Virus record (IMG/VR): IMGVR_UViG_3300044615_001107
Coordinates: 1-38,127 of that record
DNA length: 38,127 nt
Source of the DNA: a virus
Reading direction: 5' to 3' (one strand)
The notes beneath the pieces are model-generated. The model was not told where the DNA came from. It did no database searches and saw nothing but the letters and a program-made list of their open reading frames with translations. The first letter of the stretch is position 1. Each line of letters opens with the position of its first letter. Shown here piece after piece: positions 19,891 through 28,873 of the stretch. Made by a program: the position numbers and the translations under genes.

Positions 19891-21821
19891 TAGGGTCTCC
19901 TAAGCATTTTTGTCCCAAATGGAACGCCAAGCTTGTTTGCAGTAACAAGGTCCAATACGCCATTGTCAGGGTCGCCGTTCCAATACTTATTGAAACTTGT
20001 ATTTCTTATCTTTTTATTACGGTCTTCTATTAATTGGAGGGCGACGACTTGGGCTGCCTCTTCAGACTTTTGATAATAATCACGCGCTAATTTTGCATAA
20101 TCTTCAATTCTTTTTTTTGCTTCAGGTGGCAAATCAACGCTTCTGCCTAACCAGCTATTTGCATAGGCCAGCATCTCATCTTTTTTAGTTACAACGCCCC
20201 GCATGAATGATTCTCTATCACCTTTTTGCACTACGGAATCATCAAGGCTACGGATAAACTCGGTAATCGCTCCATTTGTCGCGGCAGGGTTGTTTTGGGC
20301 AAAAGCTTGTTTTAATTTCCCGTAAGCGTCTTCTGCCAAATCGTACTTGGTCTTTTTAGTAATATATTCTGGCGCTATTTTCGCAACAGCTTCCTCAAAC
20401 GCGGCTGACTCTTTTAATTGTTTTCCACTCGCGTTAGCCCTAGTGGTCCTACCCATTAATCCTGCTAAAGGGTTGCGGGTTGCTTCAGGTGTTGCGGTTG
20501 CAGTTGGCGTTGCTTGTACTGCAAGGGGTTGGGTTGTTGTTTGAGTTGTAGGTAACTTACTAATGCCTTGTTGATACGAGTTTATTTCGTCTGCACTAAG
20601 CCCTAGTTGCTGAAGAGCGTCCACGGCTTGCTGTTGAGTTGTCGCTGTTATCGGGGTTCCTTGCTGTGCTGCTGGTGGCGCAAATTGTTGGCCGCTTCTA
20701 AGTTGCTGTTGTAATTGATTGTTCCGAGCAAGTAGCGCCTTTCTTCGGCTGTCTAAATTAGCAAAAGCCGTTTCTACCTCCTTTTCATCTGCATCTGTTT
20801 GTGGAAGCAATTTGCCTAACCGATCCATTTCCCGATCGATGTTTTGAATATCCTTATCGTTAAAATTGAACTCTGTGTTAAGCGCAGAACGAGTCGACGC
20901 TTGGGTTCTTAGTCCCTGTTCTAATGGAAGCATTTCTGTTTGTACGCGAGTTTTTGCGGTTTGCGCTTCTCTGAAAGGGATGGTTGCTTCCGCCGCTCTT
21001 GCGGATGCCTCCATATTTTGAAGCCTAGGCCCTCGCAATTGTCGCTCGGTGGCCGTTCTTTCTTCCTGTAATACGCCTGTTTTTTGCCGTTGTTCGATTT
21101 GGGCTTGTCGGGCTGCCGCTTCTTGCCTTGTTTGTTCTTCCGTTTGCTGTCTTATTTGTTCTAATTGAGGTCGAATGCCTTCAACTGGCAGTCCCGTTTG
21201 AGCTGCAATCTGTTCTGCAATTGTTGGTGGAACGTTACCAATTCCTGGCTTCGCAAAGATATTGGCGGCATTTGTCAATGCGGTTGCTCGTCGGTCTTGT
21301 TCAGCTTTAACTGCCGTGCGTTCCGCATCCTGCATCTTCGTCCCCAGTTCGAGGATCTGACTTGCTTGGTTCGGATACTTGTTCATCAATCCGAACAATG
21401 CCGCCGATTTCGATTGTGGCGCTGGGGGAGGGACGATTCCATCTTCTAATGTTTTGCCAACTAAACTTTCTGGGTATTCCCCTTTCTTTATTGGCTCTCC
21501 TGTATACGTGCCTTTTCCGCCAAGAATAGCCGCTAAATCTTGCCCTAGACCTCGCTTTTCAGAGGCTTGCAATTGAGAACCAGCAATCTGACCTGCGCCA
21601 CCAAGAAGCCCTGCAAGTAGGTTAAAACGGTTTGCCTTGCGAATATCCTCATCAAGAGCCCCTGCGCCTGGGACCATCTCTACTCGCGAGGCAAGTTTAC
21701 CGACTCCTTCGAGAATAGAGCCCCAATCAAGGTAACTACTGGACGGTGCAGAAGAGCCACCGCCCCCAAACAGAGACGAGCCTACGTTGATGATAGTTGG
21801 TATCCAATCTGCGATGCCCAT
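19890..21821 (-). CDS. Large internal virion (ejection) protein, coiled coil
   Basis: The product has 643 residues. It starts with a Gly/Ser-rich amphipathic segment (GIADWIPTIINVGSSLFGGGGSSAPSSS) and a hydrophobic NLLAGLLGGAGQIAG stretch. A long Gln/Glu/Arg-rich coiled coil and Thr/Pro/Ala-rich linkers (about residues 385-460) follow, and it ends in a soluble helical domain. It shares one base with the next gene. The family is not recognised; the ejection-protein role is inferred from gene order and composition. Confidence 0.68.
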   Translation of the reverse strand: MGIADWIPTIINVGSSLFGGGGSSAPSSSYLDWGSILEGVGKLASRVEMVPGAGALDEDIRKANRFNLLAGLLGGAGQIAGSQLQASEKRGLGQDLAAILGGKGTYTGEPIKKGEYPESLVGKTLEDGIVPPPAPQSKSAALFGLMNKYPNQASQILELGTKMQDAERTAVKAEQDRRATALTNAANIFAKPGIGNVPPTIAEQIAAQTGLPVEGIRPQLEQIRQQTEEQTRQEAAARQAQIEQRQKTGVLQEERTATERQLRGPRLQNMEASARAAEATIPFREAQTAKTRVQTEMLPLEQGLRTQASTRSALNTEFNFNDKDIQNIDREMDRLGKLLPQTDADEKEVETAFANLDSRRKALLARNNQLQQQLRSGQQFAPPAAQQGTPITATTQQQAVDALQQLGLSADEINSYQQGISKLPTTQTTTQPLAVQATPTATATPEATRNPLAGLMGRTTRANASGKQLKESAAFEEAVAKIAPEYITKKTKYDLAEDAYGKLKQAFAQNNPAATNGAITEFIRSLDDSVVQKGDRESFMRGVVTKKDEMLAYANSWLGRSVDLPPEAKKRIEDYAKLARDYYQKSEEAAQVVALQLIEDRNKKIRNTSFNKYWNGDPDNGVLDLVTANKLGVPFGTKMLRRP

Positions 21822-21824
21822 TGC

Positions 21825-22916
21825 CTAGCTCCTCATTCTGATTTGTGATTCTCTGCTGCCGCCGCGCTCTTCTTTTTCCATAATCTTGGTGGCTTCTTCA
21901 GGGCTTAACCCGAGTCCCGCAATTCCCCTTGACGCGTCGGGTTGACGAATCAAATATTGAAACCGCTCGTTTCTAAGCAACGCCACACGATCTGCATATT
22001 GTTGAGCCTCTTCGCCTTGTCCTGCTCTTTGCATTGCCGCAATAGCCAATCGGTTCGCCCTTTCTAGGTCTCCCTGTCTTTCGGCTGACTTTATTTTTTC
22101 TTTTTCAAGTTTTGTCAGAAGTTTGTTGTTTTGGATATCTGACAGTATTCGCTTTTGCTCAAGTTTGTAGGTTTTCTCCCACTGCCTTTCTGCCGTTCCA
22201 ATCTTGCGCTCTTCCTGTCCAATCTTGCGCTCTTCCTGAGCCGCACCAACGGCCTGTAGCGTGCGATTAAACTCAGCGGTAGTAGCACCCTCGGCGAATT
22301 GTCGCGCTTGCTGGCGGGCTTGTGCTGCCTCTAATGCGCGTGATTCTGCAAGGGCTTGCTGTTCGCCTCGATATGCTTGCGAGTCTGGTGAGATACCTCT
22401 ATCGGCAAGGTATTGCTCTCGCTGCTGTTGTTCTCGCGCTTGCCGCTCTGCTGCACCAACGGTGATATCGCCTAGCTCCTGCTCGTACCGTTGTTGAAAC
22501 ATCTGAGCTAATTCTTGTTGAGTCGGAAGACGGTATCCACCTGTAAGGGCTTGCTGAGTCTGCTCCGCGGTTGGAGTTTGTGTGAATGGAGCTGGAGCGG
22601 TAATAGGTTTTCGCGTTTGTTGCGGTGCCGTAGCAGCAGGAGGCGGCTTCACGGGCTCTGACATTGGAATCCGTATTTGCGCCTGTGGCACTAACTTGCC
22701 GGAGGGGTCCCTATATAGACCAGGCGAGACTCTTGTATAACCCGATGGAGCTTTAAACGTAGATTGAGCTGATGCCGCTTGAGGAACTGTCGTCGTTGCC
22801 GGAGGATTGAACGCTTCCTTTGCTTGCTCATTCGGCTGCCCCATCCTATTGCCTGGATAGTTTGGGTCGCGTGCTGGCTGTGTTGATGTTCCTGGCATTG
22901 TTTTTCTAACGGCCAT
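21825..22916 (-). CDS. Virion protein with long Gln/Arg/Glu coiled coil
   Basis: The product has 363 residues. The first 120 are Pro/Thr/Ala-rich and disordered. The next 200 form a strongly charged helix rich in Gln, Arg and Glu (QQEL..., AERQAREQQQREQYL..., RKIGQEERKIGTAERQ). The C-terminus is a short helical end. It overlaps the hub gene by one base. It is probably the third ejection-type protein or a tail-associated rod. Not recognised. Confidence 0.65.
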   Translation of the reverse strand: MAVRKTMPGTSTQPARDPNYPGNRMGQPNEQAKEAFNPPATTTVPQAASAQSTFKAPSGYTRVSPGLYRDPSGKLVPQAQIRIPMSEPVKPPPAATAPQQTRKPITAPAPFTQTPTAEQTQQALTGGYRLPTQQELAQMFQQRYEQELGDITVGAAERQAREQQQREQYLADRGISPDSQAYRGEQQALAESRALEAAQARQQARQFAEGATTAEFNRTLQAVGAAQEERKIGQEERKIGTAERQWEKTYKLEQKRILSDIQNNKLLTKLEKEKIKSAERQGDLERANRLAIAAMQRAGQGEEAQQYADRVALLRNERFQYLIRQPDASRGIAGLGLSPEEATKIMEKEERGGSRESQIRMRS

Positions 22917-24418
22917 TAGAGTAATCCTCCGGTCTCAAATGTGATTGCTGCTGCGTAAAACTCGTACGGTCCTGTGGTGCTTTCAAAAGCAAAACTGATA
23001 CTTGCGGCCCGCCCAAAGGCTGTAAGCGAATAAACATCCTCTCCCCGAATCTTGGGAGCACTCCAAAGAGCTTGATTCCAAAGTCCGGCGTTCCAGTTAA
23101 ACCCACCTTCATTATTTTGAGTCGTATAAGTAAATGGGGCTTCCTTAAAATCGACATCAGTTCCAATTGAAAACGTTTCGCCTAGTGCACTTTTTACATG
23201 TGGACGAATCATCGTGAACCGCTTTATTCGCGCTCGGTCTTTGAAATAATTATAGGCGATATGCACTTCGCTTTTTATTGGGGCTCCGTTATCGAGCGTC
23301 CCTGTTTCGGCTTTAAATACCCGCCCATTCGTCCCGCCGAAATAAATGCTATCGCCAAACGAAGCCCATACTTTTGCTTGCATTCCAGTGTATTGAGCCC
23401 ATGCCCCTCGCTCAGGGTTAAGCACGAATTGTTGCGCTATATTCGGGATTGGGATGTTAAAATAAACGGCTTTCCCACCGCTGTGATATGCGGCGTTCCA
23501 TCCATCCGCACCACCGTAATCTTGCGCGGCTGCCAAAAAAGCCTGATTTATATTTGCCGTTATACTGGCGTAGGAAGAATTATTCCCACCTGCAAGAAGC
23601 GAGGAAAGAGGGGTAATACCAGCTTTATGAATGATGAGCAGATCCGAGCCGAGTCCTAAGTATCCTCGTCGTCCGGCAACTGGCTCAGGAAGGAAAAACC
23701 GTCCAGCAATCGCCCAGTTGTTCGCATCGTCTGGGTCTGTTCCAGAGTATAGAAGTACTTCACCTTCACTCGATACGATTACAAAGTAATCAGTCAACCC
23801 AACGCCTGTATCTCTAGACCATGAAGAGACAAACTGGACCGTGCCGCCTCGCTGCAACAGGTAGCTATAATCAATCCGGTGCATCTGCCCTTGAAACGCT
23901 GCCGTGTTGCTGTTCCAAACATAGCTGGTGTTCTTTTCAACGACAAAAAGGCGGCTTTTATACTGGCAACCTTGTATCAAGTTTGACGGCGTTAGGTTAT
24001 GCACCTGCCCGTTAAAACTAGGCTGACTCCACGTTGTCCCGTCATACATTTGGGGCGTATCGGTACCGTTAAAGAACAGTATCCGGGTGCCAATTAAAAC
24101 ATGCTGCCAAGTGCTATTTGTGATTGCTGGACCTAACGCAACCGAGCTTGAAGATGTAACGTCGTAAAATCGAGTCCCTGCACACGCAATTAGCTTGCTG
24201 CTTCCATTCGCTAGAGGTAACTCAACAAGCGTATTTACATCGCTAGTGTTACCAGTGATGAGGCAATGAGGCGTATATCCTCGGCGCGTCCTTACAAAAC
24301 CATCATCCGGAAACGCATTAATCATTTTAATGGCGTAGGTAGGGTCCATCTGATCAAGAGGGTCGCGGGTGTTCCATCCGCCTGTTGGTGCTGATATGGT
24401 TGCGGTTGTGCTTCTCAT
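22916..24418 (-). CDS. Tail hub/stabilisation protein, beta-propeller-like (P22 gp10-like)
   Basis: The product has 500 residues, almost all beta with repeated short strands ending in aromatic residues and YSG/FNG turns (ILFFNGTDTPQMYDG, LFVVEKNTSYVWNS, YFVIVSSEGEVLLYSG, DSIYFGGTNGRVFKAETG). The opening TGGWNTRDPLDQMDPTYAIKMINAFPDDGFVRTRRGY is typical of phage proteins that close the portal channel and form the tail nozzle. The C-terminus is a beta-sandwich-like region. It lies two genes after the adaptor. The P22 gp10 comparison is by architecture and order, not by sequence identity I can compute. Confidence 0.72.
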   Translation of the reverse strand: MRSTTATISAPTGGWNTRDPLDQMDPTYAIKMINAFPDDGFVRTRRGYTPHCLITGNTSDVNTLVELPLANGSSKLIACAGTRFYDVTSSSSVALGPAITNSTWQHVLIGTRILFFNGTDTPQMYDGTTWSQPSFNGQVHNLTPSNLIQGCQYKSRLFVVEKNTSYVWNSNTAAFQGQMHRIDYSYLLQRGGTVQFVSSWSRDTGVGLTDYFVIVSSEGEVLLYSGTDPDDANNWAIAGRFFLPEPVAGRRGYLGLGSDLLIIHKAGITPLSSLLAGGNNSSYASITANINQAFLAAAQDYGGADGWNAAYHSGGKAVYFNIPIPNIAQQFVLNPERGAWAQYTGMQAKVWASFGDSIYFGGTNGRVFKAETGTLDNGAPIKSEVHIAYNYFKDRARIKRFTMIRPHVKSALGETFSIGTDVDFKEAPFTYTTQNNEGGFNWNAGLWNQALWSAPKIRGEDVYSLTAFGRAASISFAFESTTGPYEFYAAAITFETGGLL

Positions 24419-25602
24419 TTACGCTCCCACGGTGGTACATAGACTGGGGATTCGTAAATTCTAGGTTGTTCTGTTTGCCACTTCTGAACATTCGGGTCGT
24501 TGTACAGAATATTCGCCGCTTCTTGGTACGTTTCAGGAGTCCAGTTGATATCGACTGTTCCTTTTTGTTCTGTAACCAGCCCATTCCGTAACGCAATATC
24601 CATCATTTGCAGCCGCTTTTCTTCTGGTAGGGCGGAATATTCTTTTCCAAAAGTTTCAAAGTTCGTTGCAAATTGTTGAATATCTTGAGCCTTTAAGTCG
24701 GCGTCTTTACCACTGTTAGCAAACTTATTATTTACCCACTGACCTTTGTCGTTATAACCAACAAAGTCTTTTGACATAGTCTTATCTTGCGCTTTTAACG
24801 CTGCGTCTTTGGTATCGACCCATTCAGGTTTTAAGCCGGTAAACCCGTAGTATTTTTCAAGGCGTTCCCATCTGTCTTTTTCGTAGTTTTTTTGACGAGG
24901 TGAAAATAGTTTGCCTAATAAGCCACCGCCTCCGGCTCCTAACAATAAGCCTGCTCCGATTCCTAATGGCCCCAAGGCGATTAATCCAGCCGTCCCAAGC
25001 AATCCAGCCGTTCCAGCTCCAAGAGTTGCCCCCGCCATAGCTCCAGCGGTCGCCCCTTGCCTTTTGTTGATAACTCTTGAAAGGTCATAACCACCCTTTG
25101 CCGCAGCAATTGCACTAGCAGCTGTCCCAAGAGCTGACCCCGCTTTGCTGGCTCCAACGTTTGCACCTTTAACCCCTGATCCGGCGACAGAAGAAGGCGC
25201 GACCATTGTCCCGCCCTTAATTGAGGTTCCAACAGCGGTAGTTCCAGGGGCTAGACTACTTGCTCCAGCTCCATAACCTGCAACTGAAGAAGGTGCAATT
25301 ATTGTTCCGCCGCTTGCTGCTGTTCCCACCGCGGTATAGCCAGAAGGGACGGCAATGCCTGGAGCGATCACAGACGTTGCTGCCGGAGCCGCACTTGGAG
25401 CTAATGCTTCAGCAACACGGTTCCTTATTTCACCTTTTAATTCCTCTTTACCAATCTCGACAGCACGACCACCGATCTGTTCAAACGATGTAGGCGTATT
25501 CGTCTGAGTAATAACCTGCGGTGCCCCTGATGGACTAGTGGTTGCCTGTTGCCTCCTCTTTTGTTCGCGCCTAAACCACTCGGCGTAATCAACATACGGC
25601 AT
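24415..25602 (-). CDS. Gly/Ala-rich virion protein with membrane-active segment
   Basis: The product has 395 residues. Residues about 88-145 contain an internal duplication (TAVGT, GGTIIAPSSVAG; then TAVGT, GGTMVAPSSVAG). Residues about 183-231 are a long Gly/Ala/Leu stretch able to span a membrane (GAMAGATLGAGTAGLLGTAG, then GLLLGAGGGGLLGKLF). The C-terminal 160 residues are a soluble helical domain with several Trp and Tyr. It overlaps the hub gene by four bases. It is probably an ejection or membrane-penetration protein; the Gly-zipper-like segment supports this but does not prove it. Confidence 0.65.
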   Translation of the reverse strand: MPYVDYAEWFRREQKRRQQATTSPSGAPQVITQTNTPTSFEQIGGRAVEIGKEELKGEIRNRVAEALAPSAAPAATSVIAPGIAVPSGYTAVGTAASGGTIIAPSSVAGYGAGASSLAPGTTAVGTSIKGGTMVAPSSVAGSGVKGANVGASKAGSALGTAASAIAAAKGGYDLSRVINKRQGATAGAMAGATLGAGTAGLLGTAGLIALGPLGIGAGLLLGAGGGGLLGKLFSPRQKNYEKDRWERLEKYYGFTGLKPEWVDTKDAALKAQDKTMSKDFVGYNDKGQWVNNKFANSGKDADLKAQDIQQFATNFETFGKEYSALPEEKRLQMMDIALRNGLVTEQKGTVDINWTPETYQEAANILYNDPNVQKWQTEQPRIYESPVYVPPWERK

Positions 25603-25605
25603 CGG

Positions 25606-27597
25606 TTACCCTTGAATAAACATGGCATGAGTACTGCCTGTCGATACTTTGCGAATGTTTGGCAAGCTACTTATTAAGACTGGAGAGTTTGCGCCTTGTG
25701 TTCCATTCCCAATGTAACCCTGTGTCGAACCCCATCCCCAAAGTTCTCCATTAGTTTTTAAGGCGTGTCTCATTTCAGTATAAGCACCCACTTTACTAAA
25801 GGATGCCCAATTTGTTGCGGATCCTACTTGGAGAGGGGTTGTGCTTGAGGTTGTTCCCCCGAGCCCTAATGCGGCTGCGCTAATTGCGCCGATTGTGTTC
25901 CCCCAACTCCACAGCGTTCCATCCGTTTTAATCGCATGACTAATATGGGTACTACATGCAACCTTTGCCCAATTATTTGCCGTCCCAATTTGGGTTGGGC
26001 TGGAAAAAACTCCCCCTGGGCTGCCTGTTGTAATCTGTCCTGCCGAACCGTCTCCCCATCCCCATAACGTACCATCAGCTTTTATGCCAAGAGCGTGACC
26101 TCCGTAAGAGCCCCCATTCGTTGCAGCTACGCTTAACCATGTTCCCGGTATTTGAATTGGGGTCGCAGAACTTGTTTGATTGCCTTGGCCAAGCCATCCA
26201 TAGGAGTTTCCGCCCCATCCCCATAAGGTGTCATCTGTTTTTAATGCCAATGTAAAGAAGTTAGTACAAAATACCTCTTTCCAATTTGTATCGGTTCCAA
26301 CCTGCAAAGGAATTAAACTTTGGGCACCGCCTGGAATCATAAAAACGTTATTGTTGTCTCCTCCCCATATCCACATAGTGCCATTGCTTTTTATTCCTGC
26401 TGAGTAATAAAGCCCCGAACTAACTTTTGCCCAATCTGTAGCTGTTCCAGCTTGTGTTGGCTGCGATCTTTGAGTCGTGGTGCCATCGCCAAGTTGACCG
26501 AAATTATTGCTACCCCAACCCCAAAGCGTACCATCACTTTTTATTGCAAGAGTGCTGTGCAAATTAGGATACCCTTCGCACTCAATATCAATCCAATTAC
26601 TTCCACTAATTGTATTTGTTGGGTAAAGAAAATCTGTGCTACCAGCTAATTGGTTTACACTATTGCTTCCAAACCCAAACAAAACACCAGGATAAACTGG
26701 CACAGTAGGCACAACCGGAGTTACAGGGGTACTACTTACACCACCGATAAACCCAACATCTCGGCATCCGGTATCAAGAAACCCACAGTTATAGCGGAAT
26801 ATATTACTAGTCCTACCGCCGTTGCGTTCGGCTAGATCGTTCCTTAACCCGATGTTAAACTCGGCTTCTAGATCCTGATACTCAAGCCCCTTCATGCGGT
26901 AGAATCGGGCTAAAATGCCTTTCATCAGGATTGAGGACTCAATTAAAGGCTCGTCGGTATCAGCGATAAAACGCTCGTAAAGGACGTTCGCTTTACGAGT
27001 CCAAGTGATAGTCCCATCGGCTCCATTGTTGGCGATTGTAGGGGCAGAAGTGCCCGCTGTGCCGCTTGTGTTCGCAGTCCAATACTCACCATCGGAGAAC
27101 ACCCACATGCCCGCTGTGACGCTCATAGAGGCCGCCCATTCTCGGGGCTTTATCCATGTCTTTGAGCGGTAAAAGAGGCTGATTGTTTCATTACCTACCG
27201 GAGTAGGATGCATCGCAACGGCTCGTGCGCCTTTGCTGTTTTGCGATACGCGAAATGCAAACTTAATTCCGGCGTTACCCGTTTGTGTAAGTGCCTGCCA
27301 TTCCCGAGGCGTTATTGGGCCTCGTATCGGAGTCATGTCGCCCGTGTACCATGCGGTCGAATCGAGTAGTTCAGCGCAATCAGCGGGAAGCGTCTGGTTA
27401 GTTCCAGCAACAAGGGAGAGGGAAGAGAGCTTAGTAAGCTGTGGCCAATCGAACATCCGAACGGCTTCAATGCCTCGTTCGTTGGCAATCGCTAGCAACT
27501 GTCTAGTTGTCGCGTCCGTATTGTTGATTATGGATGTCGGGCGAGGAAAGCCACCAAAATCACAAGCATCTTGGAGAACAGATAGAAGAGTCGCCAC
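25606..27597 (-). CDS. Tail adaptor fused to a seven-bladed RCC1-type propeller
   Basis: The product has 663 residues. Residues 1-285 look like a P22 gp4-type or T7 gp11-type tail adaptor: N-terminal helices (LLSVLQDACDFGG..., RQLLAIANERGIEAVRMFDWPQL), strands with LPADCAELLDSTAWY, and a terminal helix pair (MKGILARFYRMKGLEYQDLEAEFNIGLRNDLAERNGG). An inserted WVFSDGEYWTANTSGTAG... unit at about 165-200 resembles small carbohydrate-binding inserts of phage tail proteins. After the Pro/Val/Thr linker (about 288-304), seven RCC1-type repeats follow, marked by (S/T)(D/N)G-LWGWG cores at about 354, 404, 454, 507, 558 and 615. The half blade GVLFGFGSN at 304 is closed by the final STHAMFIQG. The fusion is unusual: adaptors normally end after the first part. 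Confidence 0.8.
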   Translation of the reverse strand: MATLLSVLQDACDFGGFPRPTSIINNTDATTRQLLAIANERGIEAVRMFDWPQLTKLSSLSLVAGTNQTLPADCAELLDSTAWYTGDMTPIRGPITPREWQALTQTGNAGIKFAFRVSQNSKGARAVAMHPTPVGNETISLFYRSKTWIKPREWAASMSVTAGMWVFSDGEYWTANTSGTAGTSAPTIANNGADGTITWTRKANVLYERFIADTDEPLIESSILMKGILARFYRMKGLEYQDLEAEFNIGLRNDLAERNGGRTSNIFRYNCGFLDTGCRDVGFIGGVSSTPVTPVVPTVPVYPGVLFGFGSNSVNQLAGSTDFLYPTNTISGSNWIDIECEGYPNLHSTLAIKSDGTLWGWGSNNFGQLGDGTTTQRSQPTQAGTATDWAKVSSGLYYSAGIKSNGTMWIWGGDNNNVFMIPGGAQSLIPLQVGTDTNWKEVFCTNFFTLALKTDDTLWGWGGNSYGWLGQGNQTSSATPIQIPGTWLSVAATNGGSYGGHALGIKADGTLWGWGDGSAGQITTGSPGGVFSSPTQIGTANNWAKVACSTHISHAIKTDGTLWSWGNTIGAISAAALGLGGTTSSTTPLQVGSATNWASFSKVGAYTEMRHALKTNGELWGWGSTQGYIGNGTQGANSPVLISSLPNIRKVSTGSTHAMFIQG

Positions 27598-27675
27598 GTT
27601 TCAAAATCCTGTAAGACTTCAAAACGGAGAGGCTCTAATAAAGGGCCGCCGTCGGTAACGCTCTTTACGGGTACA

Positions 27676-27704
27676 AAAGGGGGGTCGAGCGGTGTCCCCC
27701 CTTT
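27676..27704 (-). terminator. Intrinsic terminator or strong intercistronic hairpin
   Basis: On the minus strand AAAGGGGGG, an 11-base loop and CCCCCCTTT form a 9-base stem, followed by one more T. It lies between the coiled-coil gene (ends 27737) and the adaptor (starts 27597). The T-run is short, so it may only attenuate read-through and so lower expression of the tail genes relative to the coat. Confidence 0.6.
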
Positions 27705-27736
27705 ATCTTATGTTAATTGCAGCTATTTTGCCACAA

Positions 27737-28300
27737 CTACTTTTTGCCTTTTACAATCTCTTTCAACATATCTTGTAACTCTGCATTTTGCTTCTGCATC
27801 GCCGCCATCTGCTCTTTTAGGGCTTCGACTTCAGCATTCGGAGTAGGACGAGCGTTTAAGTAATCCTGAGAACGTCGCCGCATGTTCATTGCTCCGATTC
27901 CGATAGCGGAAAGAGCGTGGTCGCCTATTTTTGACAGCTGTTCGACCGAAAACACATGGGCTCTTGTGCACATATCTTTTTGCACTTCGGTAAACCCAAG
28001 AACATCAAGAGGGGTGCCCAAGTCTTGACCTTCGTCAAGTTTCCATCGTCGATAGATTTCGGAGAATCTTTTAACGTCATCTGAGGTTGCAATCCTGACT
28101 ATGGTATCGCCACCCGGTACTTTAATCTCGATATATTCAATCTGTACTTCAGGGTCGTACACGTCGCGGCCTTCTATACGGCTCTCCTCGCTCTTGAATT
28201 TTGGCCCCGTATAAAACCTCACCCGCAGTGCGGAGTCGTCACCGTGGCGCATCCTCTGGCCTGGAAGGGGCATTCTATCTTCTTGTATCTGCGGAAACAT
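27737..28300 (-). CDS. Unknown virion-region protein with C-terminal coiled coil
   Basis: The product has 187 residues. It begins with a Pro/Arg-rich segment and strands (RVRFYTGPKFKSEESRIEGRDVYDPEVQIEYIEIKVPGGDTIVRIA). A helical domain follows with GFTEVQKDMCTRAHVFSVEQLSKIGDHALSAIGIGAMNMRRR, in which VFSVEQLSKIGDHAL resembles a helix-hairpin-helix turn. It ends in the coiled coil VEALKEQMAAMQKQNAELQDMLKEI. It lies between the decoration-like and adaptor genes. The family is common in podophages in my recollection but has no known function. The start follows TGAGGATTT. Confidence 0.65.
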   Translation of the reverse strand: MFPQIQEDRMPLPGQRMRHGDDSALRVRFYTGPKFKSEESRIEGRDVYDPEVQIEYIEIKVPGGDTIVRIATSDDVKRFSEIYRRWKLDEGQDLGTPLDVLGFTEVQKDMCTRAHVFSVEQLSKIGDHALSAIGIGAMNMRRRSQDYLNARPTPNAEVEALKEQMAAMQKQNAELQDMLKEIVKGKK

Positions 28301-28319
28301 AAATCCTCATTGGTTAATA

Positions 28320-28339
28320 GGGGAGAGCCGCCCCTCCCC
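28320..28339 (-). promoter_or_regulatory. Intercistronic hairpin in the capsid operon
   Basis: On the minus strand GGGGAG (28339-28334), an 8-base loop and CTCCCC (28325-28320) form a perfect 6-base stem. It sits between the decoration-like stop and the ribosome-binding site of the next gene (start 28300). It resembles the early-gene leader hairpins, and no T-run follows. Confidence 0.6.
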
Positions 28340-28351
28340 GTTAGTTATGCC

Positions 28352-28855
28352 TTAGTTGCTCGCCTGATAAACAAGCTCGCCAGGGCAGAAAATACGGATG
28401 TTAGCATCCGCCGCAGACACCGCCGCTGAATCACTGTGGAACGCATTAAGCGTCTTACCTGTGATGGCCGCATCGTCCAGTTTCCCGTCAGTCGTGCTAA
28501 GGGATATCTGAGCGTTAGCCGCAATCGCCGCCGCTGAAGTAGCGTTGAGCAGTCCACCAGTTCCAACCCATGCGTAGTTACCGTTTGGGATGTTATCAAA
28601 CTGAGGAATACAAACAGCCCCTGCGCTTGCATCATCACCCGCAGCTTTTAACTCAAGTTCACCGCTTGAGCTATTTACTCTCAAGAAATACGCCAACCGA
28701 AGCGTGGCAGCACTTCCAAGAGCATTTTTCACAAGACGGTAAATCTTGCCATCTTTACCGATAACAACGTGACCAGTGACAAATCCCACTGGAAGCGTTG
28801 GCGCGTTCCATTCCAATTCAACCCCACCAAGGGGCTCATATATTCCAATACCCAT
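28352..28855 (-). CDS. Probable capsid decoration protein
   Basis: The product has 167 residues, beta-rich with small residues: FVTGHVVIGKDGKIYRLVKNALGSAATLRLAYFLRV, then AGAVCIPQFDNIPNGNYAWVGTGGLLNATSAAAIAANAQISLSTTDGKLDDAAITGK. The arrangement (exposed strand with DGK.YRLV.NALG, then GNYAWV..G, then a sandwich with T.DGKLDD) resembles head-decoration proteins of the DUF2190-like group. It directly follows the coat gene, the usual place. It was recognised by pattern only. Confidence 0.68.
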   Translation of the reverse strand: MGIGIYEPLGGVELEWNAPTLPVGFVTGHVVIGKDGKIYRLVKNALGSAATLRLAYFLRVNSSSGELELKAAGDDASAGAVCIPQFDNIPNGNYAWVGTGGLLNATSAAAIAANAQISLSTTDGKLDDAAITGKTLNAFHSDSAAVSAADANIRIFCPGELVYQASN

Positions 28856-28873
28856 TTTATAAGCCTCCTAGCA

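Noticed and set aside
23198-23659. 153-codon plus-strand ORF
   Set aside because: It is antisense to the tail-hub gene, with no ribosome-binding site and no recognisable motif.
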